This document shows, one piece after another, positions 59,828 through 64,000 of a stretch of 64,000 nucleotides of DNA. The stretch comes from an uncultured Pelagibacteraceae bacterium (lineage in GTDB: Bacteria > Pseudomonadota > Alphaproteobacteria > Pelagibacterales > Pelagibacteraceae). Position numbers and translations under genes: made by a program. Location: assembly GCA_902545405.1 (NCBI GenBank), contig CACCFT010000003.1, positions 1 to 64,000 on the forward strand, written 5' to 3'. Below the pieces are notes generated by a model, which was given only the letters and a program-made list of their open reading frames with translations, was not told the origin of the DNA and made no database searches. Positions within the stretch are counted from its first letter, which is position 1. Each line of letters starts with the position of its first letter.

Positions 59828-60007
59828 ATGACTATAGATGGTGAAATTCCTACAAGCTATTTTTTAATAATATCTATAGGTTTAACTATACTGAGTTATT
59901 TGGTGTACAAAAGAAATGGGAAATCTTTAGAAGTATATTTCTTATCAGTTTTAACAATAATTTTCTATTTATCCTATTTTATTCTTATTTTTGTTGGACC
60001 CAGATAG
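59828..60007 (+). CDS. Candidate 59-aa two-TM membrane protein (not in ORF track)
   Basis: MTIDGEIPTSYFLIISIGLTILSYLVYKRNGKSLEVYFLSVLTIIFYLSYFILIFVGPR*. Confidence 0.4.
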   Translation: MTIDGEIPTSYFLIISIGLTILSYLVYKRNGKSLEVYFLSVLTIIFYLSYFILIFVGPR

Positions 60008-60101
60008 TTTATTAACGCTATCCACAGCTGTTAAAAACCCTTAATTATCAACTATAAAGTGATACTAATATAATTTGAACTGTGATAATATCATAAATGA
60101 A

Positions 60102-60285
60102 TTAAGAGGCAACTCTTAACTGACCATCTGGGGAAAAATCGAGAGATTCAAGCCCAGAGGGCAGAAAACCACGCAGAGTAGCGCTAAAATTGCGGGGTGG
60201 AAGGCATGGCGGTAGCGCATACAACGACGTGCCAAAAAACTACTGATCTTTGTACCTGAAAAGGTGCAGAGATACAGGGTTTTTT
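60102..60285 (+). ncRNA. Probable structured RNA of unrecognised class upstream of ogt-like gene
   Basis: Comparatively GC-rich within AT-rich flanks; TTAAGAG-GCAA-CTCTTAA, TCTGGG..CCCAGA enclosing AATC-GAGA-GATT, GGCATG..CGTGCC, TCTTTGTACCT-GAAA-AGGTGCAGAGA; T6 tract at 60280-60285. Confidence 0.6.
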
Positions 60286-60291
60286 CTTTAT

Positions 60292-60567
60292 ATGATGCTC
60301 AAAGGTACAAAATTTCAAATTAAAGTTTGGAAATACTTGAAAACAATCAAAAAAGGTAGTGTTTTAACCTATTCTGACGTCGCAAAGGGTATTAATAAGC
60401 CAAAAGCTGTTAGAGCTGTAGCTAATGCTATTGGAAGAAACCCATATGCTCCTAAAATACCTTGCCATAGAGTAATCAGGTCTGATGGATCTCTAGGAGG
60501 ATATTCTGGAAAAGGAGGTATAAAAACCAAGAAAAAACTGCTCAAATCCGAAGGAATTTTGCTCTAA
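60292..60567 (+). CDS. ogt: Methylated-DNA-protein cysteine methyltransferase-like protein (short form)
   Basis: [27 protein letters not shown]...[33 protein letters not shown]-type; PCHRV active site; start trimmed. Confidence 0.88.
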   Translation: [91 protein letters not shown]

Positions 60568-61097
60568 AAGCTAGCAATACCAACATTTTTTTAAAATTTA
60601 ACAACATTTAGTATTACAATTTTTAATTCCCCTATTGGTTGCAGCTTATAAATTGAAATCTCTAAATAAGCCCTATATTTGGAGCATTAAACGCTATATT
60701 CATAAATTGCATTACTTAGATAATTATTATGAAAATTATTATTTTTTTGTATATTTATATCAATTAATATAAAGAAATTTCCATATCAAATTAAAACTAA
60801 CTTTTATTATCAATAGATTTATTTTAAAATTTCCTCAAAATTTTTGATTTTATTGAATTATTGTCCCATATCTCATAATCCAATTTTATAGTCTTTTTTA
60901 TAATTTAAATAACTGCATATTTATTGATTATTTTTAATCACTTGAGGTTATTTAATTGATTATTTTATAAAATTTTATTCCAATCTTTTTTATTATGTGC
61001 AAATTAAACTATGCTTCAGATAAATTATAAAATGTAATAAATACAATGGTTTATATATATTAATTAAAGTATTACATTAGTATATAGTACATATATT

Positions 61098-61946
61098 TTA
61101 CCTATATTTATGATAATATTCTCTTTGAAAAACATATAACCCAGATGATACAATAATGAAAAGACCAATAAAATTATATTTATCAGGAAAATCCGAAAAC
61201 ACATAATACCCCAAAATAAGGTTAGTAATTATCTCAAAATAACCAAATGGTGCTAATTTTGAAGCATCAGCGTAACGAAGTGATAAAATAATTAATATAT
61301 GGCCTAAACAGGCAAATATACCCATTAAAGCCATCCATGACCATTGAATTGGAGTAGGATTAATCCAAACAATAGGAACAAATAAAGATGCGATAATGGC
61401 CCCTACTACGCCCGTAATCAGCAATGTGAGTAAAGGACTATCTGTTGAATGTAATTTTCGAGTTATTATTAGATAAAAGCCGTAAAAACAGCCTGTTCCA
61501 ACAGCTGCTATACTAGCAAGATTGATCTCTATAATTCCAGGTCTTATGACAACTAAAACACCAATAAAACCGACTAATACAGCAGTCCACCTTCTATATC
61601 CAACTTTTTCGTTAAGTAAAAAGGGAGAAAGAGCAGTTGTGACCAATGGAGCAACGAACGCCAATGTTAATGCTTTTGCCATTGAGATTACAGAAATGGA
61701 GTAAAAAAAACATATATTTGCAAAAAATAAAGACAAACCTCTAATTATTTGTAATTTGATATTTTGAGAAAACTTCAATTGTTCCCTAAAAAAAAAAAAC
61801 ATAAAAAAAGTTGTGAATACAACTGTAAAAAAATATCTAGCCCAAGTTATTTGAAAGAAAGATAAATCGGATGACAAATATTTTGCAATGGCATCCATAA
61901 AGGGCAAAACCATCCATGCGGATAAATTTAAAAATATTGCTTTCAT
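61098..61946 (-). CDS. DMT/EamA-family transporter
   Basis: 10-TM-type repeat; LSLFFANICFFYSISVISMAKALTLAFVAPLVTTALSPFLLNEKVGYRRW. Confidence 0.85.
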   Translation of the reverse strand: MKAIFLNLSAWMVLPFMDAIAKYLSSDLSFFQITWARYFFTVVFTTFFMFFFFREQLKFSQNIKLQIIRGLSLFFANICFFYSISVISMAKALTLAFVAPLVTTALSPFLLNEKVGYRRWTAVLVGFIGVLVVIRPGIIEINLASIAAVGTGCFYGFYLIITRKLHSTDSPLLTLLITGVVGAIIASLFVPIVWINPTPIQWSWMALMGIFACLGHILIILSLRYADASKLAPFGYFEIITNLILGYYVFSDFPDKYNFIGLFIIVSSGLYVFQREYYHKYR

Positions 61947-62846
61947 TTAAGCGAAATATTTAAGGGCGATAAATACTGTAATTGGCACTGTAACCAGTGA
62001 CATTAAAGTAGAAACAACAATTGTGCTGGAAATATTATCTACATTTTTTTTTGGTGAATACATTGAAGCAACCAAATAACATAATATTGCACTAGGCATT
62101 GAGGATTGAATTAGTAAAACTCCAGCTGCAAAGCCAGATAAATTAAAAAATTTTATAATAAAAAAACCTACAATTGGACCAAGAATTACTCTACCAATTG
62201 ATGTTATAATTGAGTCTCTCAAAGAAAATACTTTCATTTGGGTTAAAGCAATGCCTAAAGACATTAAAATCATTACAATCATTGCATAAGATAAAAGCAT
62301 TGTTGTGTTAATCACAAAAACTGGCATTTCTTTGTCGTAGTATAAAAAAATAACTGTCAAAATAATTGTATAGAAAGAAGGACTTTTTGCGATTATTGAA
62401 AAATCAAATTTTCTTTTTGCAAGAAATATATTGGCAGTAAAATGTAAGAGTATTACCAAAGATGATATAGCTGCAGCTACACCCATACCCAATTTACCAT
62501 AAGCAAAAAGACATATTGGTATACCCATATTACCTGTATTAGGTAAAAAAAAAGTAGGTAATTCTCTAATATAATCTTTTTTCATAAGAATTAAAAAAAC
62601 AAGACCAATTAAAGCAAATGATGAAAGTAATATTAATGCGTAGATAAAATATTCAGCAAATATATCAAATGTAACACCTGTAGAAGTAAGAGAAAAAATT
62701 ACTAAAGCTGGAGTTCCAAAATTTCCAGCATAAGATGTTATAAACGAAGTATCGAAATTTGGATTTTTTTTCCCTAATAAAAAACCAATTCCAACAATAA
62801 AAAATACAGGAAATAGAACTTCAAAGAGCTTTAAATAAAGTTCCAT
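61947..62846 (-). CDS. AEC-family transporter
   Basis: Multi-TM; FLPNTGNMGIPICLFAYGKLG; LIQSSMPSAILCYLVASMY. Confidence 0.83.
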   Translation of the reverse strand: MELYLKLFEVLFPVFFIVGIGFLLGKKNPNFDTSFITSYAGNFGTPALVIFSLTSTGVTFDIFAEYFIYALILLSSFALIGLVFLILMKKDYIRELPTFFLPNTGNMGIPICLFAYGKLGMGVAAAISSLVILLHFTANIFLAKRKFDFSIIAKSPSFYTIILTVIFLYYDKEMPVFVINTTMLLSYAMIVMILMSLGIALTQMKVFSLRDSIITSIGRVILGPIVGFFIIKFFNLSGFAAGVLLIQSSMPSAILCYLVASMYSPKKNVDNISSTIVVSTLMSLVTVPITVFIALKYFA

Positions 62847-64000
62847 TTAAAAAAGTCTTAATAATATAGGGTTTTTAATGATATTTTTATTTGATTTAAA
62901 AGATTTAATACATTTCTGATAATCCTTTTCTAAGGATTTGTGAGTTATAATCACAATAGAAGCGGTTTTATTTTTATTATTTGGTATTTGTATTAATCTT
63001 TGAACAGAAATTTTATGTTTTGCAAATTTTTTAGTGATTTCAGATAGTACACCTGGTTTATCTTTAACTTCAAGCCTAATATATAAAGCATTGGAATAAT
63101 TATCCGTATTATAAATTGATGGAGATTTTCTTTTATTATCAGAAATCCCAAAAGGGTATTTGATATTTCCACGTAAAATTGACAAAAGATCAGACATTAA
63201 AGCAGATGATGTTGGGCCAGGCCCAGCACCTTCTCCTTGCAAAACACTCTCCCCTACTGGATTGCCTTCAATTATAACAGCATTCATAACACCATTTACA
63301 TTTGCGATGTAAGTATTTTTTTTAATTAAACACGGATGAACTCTTTCAAATAATTTATTATTAACAATTTCTGTTATTCCCAATAATTTAATTTTATAAT
63401 TTAATTGATTTGCAATTTCTAAATCCTTGTATTCTATATTTTCAATACCCTCCATTAAACATTTAGAATTTGAAACTTTATTATTAAATGCTAAAGCAGA
63501 AAGAATTTTAACTTTAGCTAAAGCATCGTAACCATTTAAATCTAATTTTGGATTACCTGGTTCAGCGTAACCTAATAGTTGAGCTTTTTTTAATACAGTT
63601 GAAAAGGCAGACTTAGTCTCTTCCATTTCAGATAATATATAATTACAAGTGCCATTTAATATTCCATATACTTTACTTATCTTATTGGTTGCTAGCCCTT
63701 CTTTAATAGTTCTTAATACAGGGATTCCACCTCCTACTGACGCTTCAAATTCTAAATTAACTTTATTTTTTTCAGCAAGTTTAGAAAGATTATTACCGTG
63801 TTTAGAAATTAATGCCTTATTAGGTGTCACAACATGAATTTTATTCTTAAGTGCAAATTCTACAATTTTTTTTGATATACCATCAGATTGACCAATGGCT
63901 TCAATTAAAATATCAATTTTATTATTTTTAAAAATTTTAAAGGGATCTTTATAAAATATTTTCTTATTAATTCTAAATCTTCTTTTTTTATTAATATTTT
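62847..64000 (-). CDS. hom: Homoserine dehydrogenase (5' part beyond window end)
   Basis: IDILIEAIGQSDG...HVVTPNKALISKHG; ASVGGGIPVLRTIKEGL; C-terminal ACT domain; frame stays open to 64000. Confidence 0.9.
   Translation of the reverse strand, partial: NINKKRRFRINKKIFYKDPFKIFKNNKIDILIEAIGQSDGISKKIVEFALKNKIHVVTPNKALISKHGNNLSKLAEKNKVNLEFEASVGGGIPVLRTIKEGLATNKISKVYGILNGTCNYILSEMEETKSAFSTVLKKAQLLGYAEPGNPKLDLNGYDALAKVKILSALAFNNKVSNSKCLMEGIENIEYKDLEIANQLNYKIKLLGITEIVNNKLFERVHPCLIKKNTYIANVNGVMNAVIIEGNPVGESVLQGEGAGPGPTSSALMSDLLSILRGNIKYPFGISDNKRKSPSIYNTDNYSNALYIRLEVKDKPGVLSEITKKFAKHKISVQRLIQIPNNKNKTASIVIITHKSLEKDYQKCIKSFKSNKNIIKNPILLRLF

Noticed and set aside
60102-60285. Identification of the structured region as RNase P RNA, SRP RNA, tmRNA, 6S, group I/II intron or a common riboswitch
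   Set aside because: Short local resemblances exist (e.g. AGGTGCAGAGA with group I R, GGGGTGGAAGG with RNase P CR-III), but universal landmarks such as GAGGAAAGTCC, the SRP GGAAG loop or a tmRNA tag are missing. Class left open.
60626-60634. ATTCCCCTA resembling part of the tRNA-Glu att core, as a possible third att site
   Set aside because: Only 9 nt match, flanks diverge immediately; too short to call.

Overview
The window is AT-rich and gene-dense. Gene content and order (zur-znuBC/znuA, argS-nagZ-scpAB-tatABC-serS-yajC-secDF, pst-pho-ppk-ppx) look alphaproteobacterial, most like the SAR11/Pelagibacterales group; that assignment is inference. Most of it is core genome: a phosphate regulon (phoR tail, pstSCAB, phoU, phoB, sixA-like, ppk, ppx), an arsenate/aquaporin cluster, a zinc-uptake locus with two Zur-like operators, a tat/sec block, uvrA/ssb, gyrA-coaD-ppi-tgt, recG, a cell wall/tmk/holB/metG/tatD block, nhaA, glpX, and four tRNAs (Lys, Ser, Pro, Glu). 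The accessory part is about 55.6-61.1 kb. A 1,845-bp insertion sits in the 3' end of tRNA-Glu, bounded by 28-bp direct repeats. Just inside each end is a pair of GGGCACC motifs at 11-bp spacing. The insertion has no integrase and carries a small secreted protein plus a long-N-terminus T5orf172/GIY-YIG protein. Beyond it lie a resident GIY-YIG gene, a glycosyltransferase, a tyrosine recombinase, an unlisted 59-aa membrane ORF and a comparatively GC-rich, multi-hairpin probable structured RNA directly upstream of an ogt-like gene. All calls are by reading the sequence; no database search was run.
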